DNA from: Gemmatimonadales bacterium UBA1120
Lineage (GTDB): Bacteria; Gemmatimonadota; Gemmatimonadetes; Longimicrobiales; Gaopeijiaceae
Reading direction: 5' to 3'
Length of the DNA stretch: 49,316 nt
Assembly (NCBI GenBank): GCA_002313925.1
Contig: DCAZ01000020.1
Span: forward strand, 1-49,316
The notes beneath the pieces were generated by a model, which saw nothing but the letters and a program-made list of their open reading frames with translations, did not search any database and was not told the origin of the DNA. This document shows positions 32,933 through 41,722 of this stretch, in pieces; positions within the stretch are counted from its first letter, which is position 1; each line of letters begins with the position of its first letter. A program made the translations under genes and the position numbers.

Positions 32933-33426
32933 AATTTCTCTGCGTTCCATGCGATGAGATTATGAGTTTTTCAGATCGTGACTTGCCTGGAGATGGGACG
33001 ATTACCGCGTTATTCAGGTGCGGCGCCTGTGATCGTGAAATGGCAATGCTCACAAACCCCATGGAAACTCAACTCGTGACATCTTTGGGTGTTGAGATAG
33101 GTGGCAGGACTGTCCCAGAGCAGCCACTTCAGCAAACTCGCAGTAGGTTGGACACTCCCCGTGACGACGCTTTTTCGGATGATGAGGTGTCATCGGGTGG
33201 GGGTGAGGGAAGTTCGAGCGCGACCTTAACTCCTGATCATGAGTTTGTCAGGATTCGTGTAACCTGGTCTCCCGAAGCGACTGATCGGCTTGGAGGTGTC
33301 CCTAGATTTGTTCGTGGCATGGTGAAGAGGATCTACACGGACTACGCTCAGGAAAAGCAGATAGAGGTCATCACGCCTGATGTAATGGATCGCGCGAGAT
33401 CTGAACTAGGTTTAGAGGGGATGTGA
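32929..33426 (+). CDS. Zinc-ribbon protein with C-terminal PCP_red domain
   Basis: A 165-residue protein in three parts. Residues 1-45 hold two CxxC motifs (FLCVPCDE and FRCGACDRE), a zinc ribbon. Residues 50-100 are a low-complexity acidic/Ser linker. Residues 108-160 match the small PCP_red domain found at the C-terminus of light-independent protochlorophyllide reductase subunit B: VTWSPEATDRLGGVPRFVRG, then an amphipathic helix and EVITPDVMDRAR. The start is GTG 32929 with GGGAGGAG upstream. It overlaps the ATPase before it and the ABC ATPase after it by 4 nt each. No photosynthesis genes are present, so the domain probably serves another tetrapyrrole or redox role. Function unknown. Confidence 0.8.
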   Translation: MKFLCVPCDEIMSFSDRDLPGDGTITALFRCGACDREMAMLTNPMETQLVTSLGVEIGGRTVPEQPLQQTRSRLDTPRDDAFSDDEVSSGGGEGSSSATLTPDHEFVRIRVTWSPEATDRLGGVPRFVRGMVKRIYTDYAQEKQIEVITPDVMDRARSELGLEGM

Positions 33427-34388
33427 ACAGCACTACGGCCGATGAGACGGTGGTCATGGACAGTGGGCTGACCTCCTTGATCAAGGTCTCCGGATTGCAT
33501 TTCCGCTACGCTTCTAGCCCCCCGGTGCTTATCGACATCGACCTGGAAGTGTCAGCGGGCGAGATAGTTGCGCTCCTGGGCCCCAACGGTGCCGGTAAGA
33601 GCACGCTATTACGCATCCTGCTGAACGAACTAACCCCCGAAAGCGGAACCATCGCTGGCCCGCTCTTGAGTATGAAGTCCAGCCGAGTCTTAATGGGTTA
33701 TGCAGGAGAGGAAACTGCGCATTTCAATTCGTTGACCGGTATCCAGAATGCACATTTTTTTGCTCGAGCAGCAGGGGTTGAGAAACATGAAGTGTCAGAG
33801 ATGGTTTCTGGTCTCATGAACTTGGTTGGTCTATCGAATGAGGCTGATAAGGTTGTGTCCTCGTACTCATTTGGGGCTAAACGGAAGCTGCTACTACTTG
33901 AGGCGCTTGTTCACCAGCCCAAGCTGCTTTTACTAGATGAACCGACTGTCGGGCTTGACCCCGTCTCCAGAGATGCGCTGGCCGACATTTTGAGCAAATG
34001 CAGCCAGGAGGGTTCGGCGATCGTAATGGCCAGCCACGATCTGAATTTCTTAGAACAATTAGCAGACAGGATCCTTGTAATAGATGAGGGCCGAGTGGTC
34101 TCATCTGGTTCTCAGATTGAGCTGCTTTCTTCCCTCGGAACAGCGACACGTTTCCAGGTGTCGGTGGACACAGCCTCTATCGAATTGCCTCAGTACTTCG
34201 GGGAGGATGTAGAGTTGGTGGACGACTCTGGTCCACTGGTGTTTGAGACAACCAGGGGACAGGCTGCACTGCCAGAGATATGGGCTGCACTCATATCAGC
34301 GAGAGTGAAAATTTTAGGGGTAGAGGTGAGAGAGCCAGGCCTAGCCGAGCTCTTCCGAAGAGTTACGGGACAGGAACTCCCGGGATGA
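33423..34388 (+). CDS. ABC transporter ATP-binding protein
   Basis: A 321-residue ABC ATPase. Walker A is LLGPNGAGKSTLL, Walker B LLLLDEPTVGLDP, H-loop MASHDLNFLEQ. The signature loop is degenerate: SSYSFGAKRK instead of LSGGQ-like. About 90 residues beyond the nucleotide domain form a C-terminal extension (starting near TRFQVSVDT), as in ABC-2 drug or polysaccharide exporters. The 4-nt overlaps on both sides couple it to the zinc-ribbon/PCP_red gene and to the permease. The degenerate signature does not necessarily abolish activity. Cargo unknown; heme or a cofactor is only suggested by the neighbours. Confidence 0.9.
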   Translation: MNSTTADETVVMDSGLTSLIKVSGLHFRYASSPPVLIDIDLEVSAGEIVALLGPNGAGKSTLLRILLNELTPESGTIAGPLLSMKSSRVLMGYAGEETAHFNSLTGIQNAHFFARAAGVEKHEVSEMVSGLMNLVGLSNEADKVVSSYSFGAKRKLLLLEALVHQPKLLLLDEPTVGLDPVSRDALADILSKCSQEGSAIVMASHDLNFLEQLADRILVIDEGRVVSSGSQIELLSSLGTATRFQVSVDTASIELPQYFGEDVELVDDSGPLVFETTRGQAALPEIWAALISARVKILGVEVREPGLAELFRRVTGQELPG

Positions 34389-35095
34389 AGTTTCTTGTAA
34401 CAGTGATGGAGTTTCGCATAGCGCTAGCAAGACCTCGTTTGTTAGCGTTTAATGTTATGGTGCCCGTTGTACTTGTACTGGCAATCTCATTGGGTGGTGC
34501 ACCAGAATTTCATGCTGCTGCCGTCTATACGGTGCTCTTCACCATTTTTGGGACATTCGGATCTGCGATTCCCCTTGTGCGTGATGCCGAAGCCGGGCTT
34601 TTCGGCCGCATTATTAGGTCTGGTGTTCCGCCATCACATTTTCTTATCGAGCGAGCGGCAGGTGGTAGTGCTATCGATGCACTTCAACTGTTACCAGCCC
34701 TGACGATCGCAACACTGGGTTCTATCTCACTGAATGGGTGGATTAGGGCCGTACTCGTCCTTTGGTCCTCCATATGGATTGCGAATCTGTTAGGTAACTT
34801 AGTGGCGGCAGCAGCGAGGTCTCTCGCTGAGACGGCACTGTTTTCTGCAGTTGTAACGCTCTTTTTGCTGCACTTATCAGGTGTATTCAGGACGCCCCTG
34901 CCTCAGTCTTCATGGGCAGTGATAGAAGCTTTTAGCCCATTCCAAGCCCTCCACGAGACCCTCCTTACGGTGTCAGCTGGCACTAGCACTGAGTTTCCAC
35001 TGGGGCTCGTTGTTTGGGTGCTGATTCTACCTGTTGTAACTGTATTTTTAGCGAGATCAGTCACTAGGTCTTTGCGGCTAGCCAGTGACGGCTGA
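34385..35095 (+). CDS. ABC transporter permease (ABC-2 / CcmB-like)
   Basis: A 236-residue inner-membrane protein with about six hydrophobic segments, starting with ALARPRLLAFNVMVPVVLVL. The segment FGRIIRSGVPPSHFLIERAA between helices 2 and 3 is typical of ABC-2 permeases. Length and topology are also close to the heme-exporter subunit CcmB, but I see no specific CcmB signature. ATG 34385 overlaps the ATPase stop (ATGA), so the two are a transporter pair. It is the last gene before the 443-nt gap. Confidence 0.85.
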   Translation: MKFLVTVMEFRIALARPRLLAFNVMVPVVLVLAISLGGAPEFHAAAVYTVLFTIFGTFGSAIPLVRDAEAGLFGRIIRSGVPPSHFLIERAAGGSAIDALQLLPALTIATLGSISLNGWIRAVLVLWSSIWIANLLGNLVAAAARSLAETALFSAVVTLFLLHLSGVFRTPLPQSSWAVIEAFSPFQALHETLLTVSAGTSTEFPLGLVVWVLILPVVTVFLARSVTRSLRLASDG

Positions 35096-35538
35096 GGATA
35101 CCCGCAACCCCACTGAAACAAGCTTTGGTCAGCCCTGCCGGCGAATGAATATTTGGTGCTCCTAGGTGGCACTTTAAGGTTGGTTGCCCGAGTAGAACAC
35201 TGTAGATATAATTTGTGGCGGCTTTCTTGTGAAAGATGGTGCGAGCACTGAGAATTCCCGTAATACAGGGCTTGTCATACTTGTAAGGAACATCTGCCTT
35301 GAGGCACTTGTCAGTAGTGATGTTTGCTCAACAAAAGAGTTCTCCACGCTCTATGAAACTTGAAGTCTAACCAGGAAGGCTCGGGGGTTTGGTCCACCGG
35401 GCCTGTCGCACATATAGTCGTAAGCAGAGCAGATGGAGCAATGGGTCAGAGGTGGCGTGGGGGAGGAGCTGGCATCCTCTTGTTGTACTGGCACCCGCGT
35501 TGGGGGTCAGCTAAAGATTCTATAATCCGAAGGCAAGC
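35096..35538. other. 443-nt non-coding gap before the stress-protein gene
   Basis: This is the longest gap in the window. A 65-codon frame (35360-35557) runs into the next gene but has no support. A good sigma70-like promoter is at 35184-35212, and a second TATAAT lies at 35521-35526, only 12 bases before the start codon and with a poor -35. If 35184-35212 is the active promoter, the transcript has a leader of about 320 nt, long enough for regulation. I see no tRNA or known riboswitch. Confidence 0.5.
35184..35212 (+). promoter_or_regulatory. Sigma70-like promoter (TTGCCC-17-TATAAT)
   Basis: TTGCCC at 35184-35189 and a perfect TATAAT at 35207-35212 are separated by exactly 17 bases. It would drive the universal-stress-protein gene and perhaps the respiratory operon behind it. 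The -35 matches the consensus at four of six positions. Predicted from pattern only. Confidence 0.4.
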
Positions 35539-37698
35539 ATGTATCGAGAGATCCTAGTTCCAGTAGACAACTCCGATCACTCGAATTGGGCCGTCGCCAG
35601 GGCGATCGAAATCTGCAAGCGTGCCGAGGGTCGAATCACCGGTAACCACGTGTATGCTGCGCGTCTCCATGATGTGCGGTTCCGGCAGCTCGAGACAGGC
35701 CTCCCCGCCCAGTTTCAGTCGGCGAAGGAGATCAAGCGTCAGCGGAAGATTCATGACAAGCTGATCGAGAAGGGCCTGCAGCTCATCTCGGACTCGTTTT
35801 TGGACGAGACCGACAAGCTCTGCAAGGCGGAGGGCGTTCCGCTCACGCGGCAGCTCCTCGAGGGCATCAACTACGAAGAGATCATCCGTGAGGCCAACGG
35901 CGGCGAGGGTCGACTCCCGAGCTTGATCGGCTTCGACCCGAACATCGCCGACAAATACGATGGCGGAGACAAGGTGCGTGGTGACGTCCGGATCGACGAG
36001 AAGGGTCGGATCATCGCTGAGGACGAGGACAGTGATGAGAAGCTCGCCGGGTCCAGCGGCCGACTCTACGACCTGTTGGTCATGGGCGGGCACGGAATCG
36101 GTCAACAGGAGTTCTCGCAGCTCGGCGGCGTGATTAGCCGGGTTCTTCGCAGGGTCGAGAAAGACACCCTCATCGTGAGGAACGGCGAAGCGCTGGAGGG
36201 TGGCAATTGGATGGTGTGCGTCGACGGCTCAGCGTACAGCTACAAGGCGATGCGACTCGCGCTCGAGATGGCCAAGGAGTACGGCGCCAAGCTGTACGTG
36301 TGCTCGGCCTTCGATGTCGAGTACCACCACGTCGTGTTCGGTAATATCAAGGACGTTCTGTCTGTGCAAGCCTCGAAGATCTTCAAGTTCGAGGAGCAGG
36401 AGGAACTCCATAACAACATTATCGACAAGGGTCTACTCAAGCTCTGCAAGGCGAACATAAAGCGTGCGGAAGTCATGGCTGAGGAGTTCCCAGAGGTCGA
36501 GGTCGAGACGCAGATCCTGATCGGCAAGCCGTTCGACTGCATCCTGCGCTGGGCAGGCGAGATCGAGCCCTCGGTGCTCGTGATTGCGCGGCACGGCAGC
36601 CACCGCATCGACGGTACGGACCTCGGCTCGCAGTCCGACAACCTGATCCGGCTCACGAAAGCGAGCGTGCTGCTCGTGGGCACGCAGAACGTCGATCCGG
36701 AAGAAATCCCCTGGATCGAAGAGGATGGCGAGACGGGTCTCGAGTGGGGCCCGGACGCCGAAGTGCGCATCCTCAGGGTCCCTCCCTTCGCGCTGGGTAT
36801 AGCGCGGCGGGCCGTGGAGGAGTTCGTGCTGGACAACTACGGCGCGGGCGCCAACGGCACCTACAAGGACGAGCGACCTCGTGAGGCCGTGAACGGCAAG
36901 CTCGCGTCCAGCGTGAACGGCATCACAAATGGAGATGGGGCGGCCAACGGCAACGGAGCATCGGCTCCTGACACGAACGGTGAGGTCCAGGTAGCAGCGG
37001 TGCCGCCTCTGGGGACGAACGGCCTTCCCATGGTCACGAGCGAGCGGCTGGACGAGGCGATCACCAAGCTTCTCCCGACGCACATGCAGCTCATCATGGG
37101 CATCGGCACCGCCGAGGAGCTCGTGCTCGCCGAGGTGAAAGCCGAGGAGGCCATGAAGCGCACGCTCGTCGAAGGCCACGACGCGGATCCTGAGCCCGAG
37201 ACGCCCATGATCTCGGAGAAGTGCCCGTACACCGGGCACGTTTCGAGCCGCGAACGGCTTGCAGGTGATCCTGTCGTGTGGACCGAGGAGGCACGGGGGC
37301 GGCTCCAAGCAGTGCCGTTGATCGCGCGGCCGCTCGCGCGGAACACCGTCGAGCGTTTCGCCCGCGATAACGACTTCTGGCGTGTGACGACCCTGGTCAT
37401 GGACGAAAACAAGGAGGCCATGATCGAGGCCGACGAGTTCGACATGGACACCATGCTCGTCATGTTCCGCGAACTTCAAGCGAAGCAGCTGCGTGCTACG
37501 GCGGAAGGCGTGGACGGCCTCTCCGACGAGATGCGGAAGTTCATCGAAGAGGCCAAGGCCAGCGGGGTGACAAGATGTCCTGTTCGTGATGTCGCAGAAG
37601 CCGCCGACGAATGTCCGGTAGATTTCAAGACCGCGACGCCGGAGGAAGCGAAGGCGGCGGTCGAAGCGTTCATGACGGACCAGGACGCTGGGGAGTGA
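35539..37698 (+). CDS. Tandem universal stress protein with two PCP_red-like segments
   Basis: A 719-residue soluble protein. Two universal-stress-protein (UspA) domains occupy about residues 1-215 and 215-400, starting YREILVPVDNSDHS and NWMVCVDGSAYS. They end with the nucleotide-loop patterns LVMGGHGIGQ and VIARHGSHRIDG. A PCP_red-like segment follows (LEWGPDAEVRILRVPPFAL), then an Asn/Gly-rich linker. A fuller PCP_red-like copy comes next (VVWTEEARGRLQAVPLIARP), and a C-terminal helical part ends near RCPVRDVAEAADECPVDF. Third codon positions are strikingly G/C-rich compared with both neighbours, so it may be highly expressed or acquired. ATG 35539 has AAGG upstream. The stop overlaps the radical SAM gene (GTGA). 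Confidence 0.88.
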   Translation: MYREILVPVDNSDHSNWAVARAIEICKRAEGRITGNHVYAARLHDVRFRQLETGLPAQFQSAKEIKRQRKIHDKLIEKGLQLISDSFLDETDKLCKAEGVPLTRQLLEGINYEEIIREANGGEGRLPSLIGFDPNIADKYDGGDKVRGDVRIDEKGRIIAEDEDSDEKLAGSSGRLYDLLVMGGHGIGQQEFSQLGGVISRVLRRVEKDTLIVRNGEALEGGNWMVCVDGSAYSYKAMRLALEMAKEYGAKLYVCSAFDVEYHHVVFGNIKDVLSVQASKIFKFEEQEELHNNIIDKGLLKLCKANIKRAEVMAEEFPEVEVETQILIGKPFDCILRWAGEIEPSVLVIARHGSHRIDGTDLGSQSDNLIRLTKASVLLVGTQNVDPEEIPWIEEDGETGLEWGPDAEVRILRVPPFALGIARRAVEEFVLDNYGAGANGTYKDERPREAVNGKLASSVNGITNGDGAANGNGASAPDTNGEVQVAAVPPLGTNGLPMVTSERLDEAITKLLPTHMQLIMGIGTAEELVLAEVKAEEAMKRTLVEGHDADPEPETPMISEKCPYTGHVSSRERLAGDPVVWTEEARGRLQAVPLIARPLARNTVERFARDNDFWRVTTLVMDENKEAMIEADEFDMDTMLVMFRELQAKQLRATAEGVDGLSDEMRKFIEEAKASGVTRCPVRDVAEAADECPVDFKTATPEEAKAAVEAFMTDQDAGE

Positions 37699-39140
37699 AG
37701 CCAGACACCTTCCCGGCTAGAGCAGATTCGGCTATGAGGGGGCAGGAGGCGCTTCCTGTTTTGGACTTCCCTGTGGAACCAGCTCATCTGTCCCAGAAGC
37801 GTGATCCCGAACTCGAAGCTGCACAGGTCAACACTGCGATGCCCCATGTAGTGGCATGGAATATCACCCGCCGCTGCAACCTCGAGTGTTCACACTGCTA
37901 TATATCTGCCGGCTCTTGGCAGAGTGCGGAGAGCGAGCTTTCCACGAAGGAGTGCCACCGCGTGTTGGATGACGTGCTTGCGGTGAATCCCGCTGTGCTC
38001 TTGATCCTAAGTGGAGGAGAGCCACTGGTACGTAATGATCTGGAAGAAATAGCAGATCACGCGTCGTCGGCTGGCGCGACAGTAGTGGTCGGTACCAATG
38101 GCACCGGCCTGAGCAATGAACGAATTGAATCTCTTAAGGAAGCGGGTGTTCGGGGTGTCGCTGTGAGCATCGACTCATTGAACCCAGCCTATCACGACCG
38201 CTTCCGACATGGCGCAGGATCTTTATCCGCAACACTTGATGCGGTAACGCGTCTAGGTGAGCAGGAACTCGATTTCATTGTTCAGACGAGCCTTACTAAA
38301 GGGAATCGCTCCGAGCTTCCCGATCTCGTAGAGTGGGCTGCTGAAAAAGGTGCGGTGTCGTTCAATCTCTATTTCTTGGTTCCTACCGGGCGAGGGGAAC
38401 GTATGGAGGGTCTTTCACCTTCGGAAAACGAGGAGGTTCTGGCCGAACTGGTAGCGCTAGAGCAGGCTAATCGTGGACGAATGATGGTCCGCTCGAAATG
38501 CCAACCTCAGCTGATGAGGCACGTAATCGAGGCTGGCGGAGAATCTCCGCTACTGAACTATGCCACGCGGTGCCCGTGCGGAGTCCAGTACTGCCGGATT
38601 ACTCCTGAAGGCAAACTGACCCCCTGTCCCTATATGCCAGCGGTGGCTGGGGATCTGATGAAGGAGTCATTCGGAGATATCTGGAGAGAATCTTCTTTAT
38701 TTGCAGCGTTGCGCGGGGGCGAACTCTCAGGGCGTTGTGGACGGTGCGAGTACCGCGGAATCTGTGGTGGCTGCCGAGCACGTGCGTTTGCTCAATCGGG
38801 TGACCCACTCGGACCCGATGAATCATGTGCTTACGATCCACCGGGTGACCGCCCGTTTGTGGAGCCCCGCCGGCAGGTGACTTATGGAGCAGCATCTGCT
38901 AGAGAAATGGTGTGGACACCAGAGGCCGAAGAACGCATCTCTCGGGCTCCTAGTTTTGTGCGTGGTGTGGTAACTCAACGAGTAGAAGATTTCGCGCGCA
39001 GGCATGGCTACACCGTGGTTGATCTTGAGGTAATGGCTGAGGTGAGGCGGAAAATGCCCGTGGACTTCTCTAAGCGACTTCCTTTTTTCTTAAAGGACCG
39101 CGAAAAGGGCCCTGAGCGTGGGGAGACGACGGATGCTTAA
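37695..39140 (+). CDS. Radical SAM/SPASM protein (NirJ/AhbD-like) with C-terminal PCP_red domain
   Basis: A 481-residue radical SAM enzyme. The [4Fe-4S]-SAM motif is CNLECSHCY, with SGGEPLVRNDLE and NLYFLVPTGRG typical of the NirJ/Ahb heme-tailoring group. The SPASM-type auxiliary cluster region has CPCGVQYCRITPEGKLTPCP and CGRCEYRGICGGC. The last ~60 residues are a PCP_red-like domain (WTPEAEERISRAPSFVRG then VTQRVEDFARRHGY). GTG 37695 overlaps the stress-protein stop and is preferred; ATG 37734 is an alternative. Its 3' end overlaps the CydA-like gene by 8 nt. Modification of a heme or a peptide for the oxidase is plausible but unproven. Confidence 0.88.
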   Translation: MKPDTFPARADSAMRGQEALPVLDFPVEPAHLSQKRDPELEAAQVNTAMPHVVAWNITRRCNLECSHCYISAGSWQSAESELSTKECHRVLDDVLAVNPAVLLILSGGEPLVRNDLEEIADHASSAGATVVVGTNGTGLSNERIESLKEAGVRGVAVSIDSLNPAYHDRFRHGAGSLSATLDAVTRLGEQELDFIVQTSLTKGNRSELPDLVEWAAEKGAVSFNLYFLVPTGRGERMEGLSPSENEEVLAELVALEQANRGRMMVRSKCQPQLMRHVIEAGGESPLLNYATRCPCGVQYCRITPEGKLTPCPYMPAVAGDLMKESFGDIWRESSLFAALRGGELSGRCGRCEYRGICGGCRARAFAQSGDPLGPDESCAYDPPGDRPFVEPRRQVTYGAASAREMVWTPEAEERISRAPSFVRGVVTQRVEDFARRHGYTVVDLEVMAEVRRKMPVDFSKRLPFFLKDREKGPERGETTDA

Positions 39141-40938
39141 GCGTAGTCGTGGTCGATGGTTCTGGATGCGAGCCAGCTTGCCAGTGGCAATTGTGGTGGC
39201 TATTGGATTAATAGCGATCGCAATGGAACCCTTGGCAGCACAGGGTTACACCCCTCGGGAATATGGTGATTTCCCCATCATCGGAAGTCGGGCCGCTATC
39301 TGGATTGCCGCTCAGCTTCACCTCTTTTTTGCAGCATTCGTGCTTGGTGTACCGATGTTTGCCGTTGTTGCTGAGGCGATCGGGATCTTCAGTTCTGACG
39401 ATCGATACGACAAGCTAGCGAAGGAGTTCACACGACTGCTTCTGGTTTCATACTCGGCGACAGCGATGTGGGGCGCGGTCCTCGTCTTCGGGCTGATCAC
39501 ACTTTATCCCGGGCTATGGGGCTATCTGTCGGAGATCTTTGCGCCATCCATGTGGGTTTATGTGGGGATCTTCTTCTTCGAGTCATTCACGCTTTACCTC
39601 TACTACTACGGTTGGGATCGGTGGAAGAAGGGTCGGGCAAAATGGGGTCATTGGGGCCTAGGTATCCTTCTTAACCTCTGGGGTACGGCGGTGATGCTGA
39701 TCGCCAATTCCTGGCTCACATACATGATGAGTCCGCCTGCCGAGGTCACCCCAGATACCGCCCCGGGAATGGTGCAGTTCTGGAGTGCATTTGCGAATGC
39801 GACTTGGATGCCGATTAATATCCACCGGTTCATAGCCAACATCGTGTTCGGTGGCGCGATCGTCGGGGCATATGCTGCCTTCCGCTTCCTTTCAGCGAAG
39901 ACTGATGAGGAGCGTGCCCATTACGACTGGATGGGCTACATCGGGAATTTCATCGCGATCAGCGCGCTCATCGTACTGCCCTTTGCTGGCTACTGGCTAG
40001 GCCGAGAAATCTACGAGTTCAACCAGCAGATGGGCACCACGATGATGGGTGGGTTCATGAGCTGGCTGTGGGTGGTACAAGCCTTCTTGATTGCCGTTCT
40101 CTTTCTTGCTGGTAATTACTACCTCTGGATTGGCATGGGCCGCATCCCTGGGGCGGAACGCTTCATGCCGTACACGAAATGGATGTTACTCGTTCTACTG
40201 ATCGGTGCCGCTGTTTGGGCAACCCCCCGCAACATGATTGCGAACCGGGCTGAGATTACTGCAATGGGTGGACAATTTCACCCATTCTTGGGCGCTCTTG
40301 GGGTCATGAGCGCAAAGAACACTGCGGTCAACTTTATGATTCTGACGACGTTTCTGTCATTCCTACTCTACCGTAGGGCCAACAAGAAGGCGGTTGTGTC
40401 CTGGGAGAAAAGGGGCACCACAATCCAGGGAGCTCTTTTTGTCATTGCTGCAGCTGTGGTCCTTTTCTACGGAGTATATGGGTACTTCGTCCCCAACATT
40501 GTGCGCATCGGATTCAGTGTTTATCAGGTGCTTGCAGTGATTACCGCGATCGTTCTTGTCATTGTGATTGATATGTTGATGATGCGCGGGGCAAAATCTC
40601 GAGGAGAAATCCGCTGGGGTGAGATGCCGGAACGTTCCCAGTACGCTCTTTTTATTCTCGCGGTCACCTTTACTTGGCTCATGGGCTTGATGGGCTTTGC
40701 CAGGAGCGGAATTAGACAACACTGGCATGTGTTTGAGGTTCTGAGAGATACAAGTGTTGACGCGGCTACCCCGGCGCTTGGTTACGCATCAATCGTGATT
40801 TCCGTATGTGTACTGATCTTTCTCAGCATGGTCTCCTTTATCTTTTGGGTTGGTGGCCTAGCTGAGAAACCTGTGATCTCGGGTGTGGGAGGTGGAGCAA
40901 CAGGTTCAGCTCCAGTGGCCAGGGACCAAGAGATATAG
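39133..40938 (+). CDS. CydA-like membrane cytochrome (bd superfamily) without quinol-site motif
   Basis: A 601-residue polytopic protein related to cytochrome bd subunit I. Bd-type features: the heme-ligand His in QLHLFFAAFVLG, FFFESFTLYLYYYGWDRW with the conserved Glu, and His in NIHRFIANIVFGGAIVG. Val occupies the position of the second conserved Glu eight residues before. The GRQPW quinol-site motif is missing; that region reads MGGQFHPFLGALGVMSAKNT. No cydB follows; cytochrome c genes do. This fits the non-quinol branches of the superfamily (called OR-C or OR-N in the literature) better than a classical quinol oxidase. ATG 39133 has GGAG upstream. Confidence 0.83.
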   Translation: MLKRSRGRWFWMRASLPVAIVVAIGLIAIAMEPLAAQGYTPREYGDFPIIGSRAAIWIAAQLHLFFAAFVLGVPMFAVVAEAIGIFSSDDRYDKLAKEFTRLLLVSYSATAMWGAVLVFGLITLYPGLWGYLSEIFAPSMWVYVGIFFFESFTLYLYYYGWDRWKKGRAKWGHWGLGILLNLWGTAVMLIANSWLTYMMSPPAEVTPDTAPGMVQFWSAFANATWMPINIHRFIANIVFGGAIVGAYAAFRFLSAKTDEERAHYDWMGYIGNFIAISALIVLPFAGYWLGREIYEFNQQMGTTMMGGFMSWLWVVQAFLIAVLFLAGNYYLWIGMGRIPGAERFMPYTKWMLLVLLIGAAVWATPRNMIANRAEITAMGGQFHPFLGALGVMSAKNTAVNFMILTTFLSFLLYRRANKKAVVSWEKRGTTIQGALFVIAAAVVLFYGVYGYFVPNIVRIGFSVYQVLAVITAIVLVIVIDMLMMRGAKSRGEIRWGEMPERSQYALFILAVTFTWLMGLMGFARSGIRQHWHVFEVLRDTSVDAATPALGYASIVISVCVLIFLSMVSFIFWVGGLAEKPVISGVGGGATGSAPVARDQEI

Positions 40939-40939
40939 G

Positions 40940-41719
40940 ATGACGAATATCAAAATCCTTGGTGTGATGATCGGTACTATTGCCATCTATACGTGGATTG
41001 CGAACGCGATTCCGCAGCTCGAATCCGTGGTGCCTGAAGAGCTCAGCTTTTCCTCAGATGTTAGCGAAGCCGAACTCGTAGCGGCCGGAGCGGAACTCTA
41101 CAGCGGTGGCGCTGGGTGCACGACCTGCCACGGCCTGGAGACTCGAGCCCCGAACCTTCTCACGGGCTACGGCGGCGAGGGTACGATTGGAACACGATGT
41201 GGGACTCGGGTCCCGGGCCAGGACTGTAAGACGTATCTCCATGAATCGCTGGTGAACCCGATGGCTTATGTGGTTGAGGGTGGCTTTGATCCCATGGTCT
41301 TTCAGGCACGAGTGTTTTCAGGGGCGCAAATCTGGGCGCTTGTCGCTTTTCTCCAAGACCAGGGGGGTGTAGTTACCGTCACGGGGGCAGACGTGGCTGC
41401 AGCAGCAGAAGCTGATGCTGCAGCCCCCGCAGGTGGGCCGATGGTGGCTTCAAATGATCCGCTCGAGATTATGCGTGGCAATCTCTGCCTAGGGTGCCAT
41501 ATGCTCGAAGGCGAAGGAGCTGAGCTTGGGCCAGCGTTCGATGGGATAGGCTCGCGCATCACCACAGATCGCATCCGACGTAGTATCATTGATCCAGCAG
41601 CTGAGATCGCTGAAGGGTTCGATCACTTGGCTGGCTCTATGCCACCCAATCTCGCTGATATGCTGACCGCGCGGCAGCTTGAAGTACTCGTGGACTTCTT
41701 GGCAGGACAAGGAGGCTAG
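40940..41719 (+). CDS. Membrane-anchored diheme cytochrome c
   Basis: A 259-residue protein. An N-terminal uncleaved helix (about residues 5-22) anchors it, with the rest in the periplasm. Two class-I cytochrome c domains carry CTTCH (first half) and CLGCH (second half), joined by an Ala-rich linker. Met ligands are likely in SLVNPMAYV and AGSMPPNLADML. The SMPP segment is typical of small electron-carrier cytochromes. The frame is open further upstream, but ATG 40940 starts two bases after the previous stop and gives a sensible anchor. It probably exchanges electrons with the CydA-like protein or the oxidase. Confidence 0.9.
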   Translation: MTNIKILGVMIGTIAIYTWIANAIPQLESVVPEELSFSSDVSEAELVAAGAELYSGGAGCTTCHGLETRAPNLLTGYGGEGTIGTRCGTRVPGQDCKTYLHESLVNPMAYVVEGGFDPMVFQARVFSGAQIWALVAFLQDQGGVVTVTGADVAAAAEADAAAPAGGPMVASNDPLEIMRGNLCLGCHMLEGEGAELGPAFDGIGSRITTDRIRRSIIDPAAEIAEGFDHLAGSMPPNLADMLTARQLEVLVDFLAGQGG

Positions 41720-41722
41720 GGC

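Noticed and set aside
36433..37479. A 348-codon open frame on the minus strand inside the stress-protein gene, plus several other long antisense frames there
   Set aside because: They arise from the G/C-rich third positions of the real gene. They have Arg/His/Leu-rich composition, no family motif and no ribosome binding site.
32929..39140. Remnant of a photosynthesis gene cluster, suggested by the PCP_red domains
   Set aside because: No bch, puf, crt or other photosynthesis gene is present, and the domains are fused to unrelated partners.
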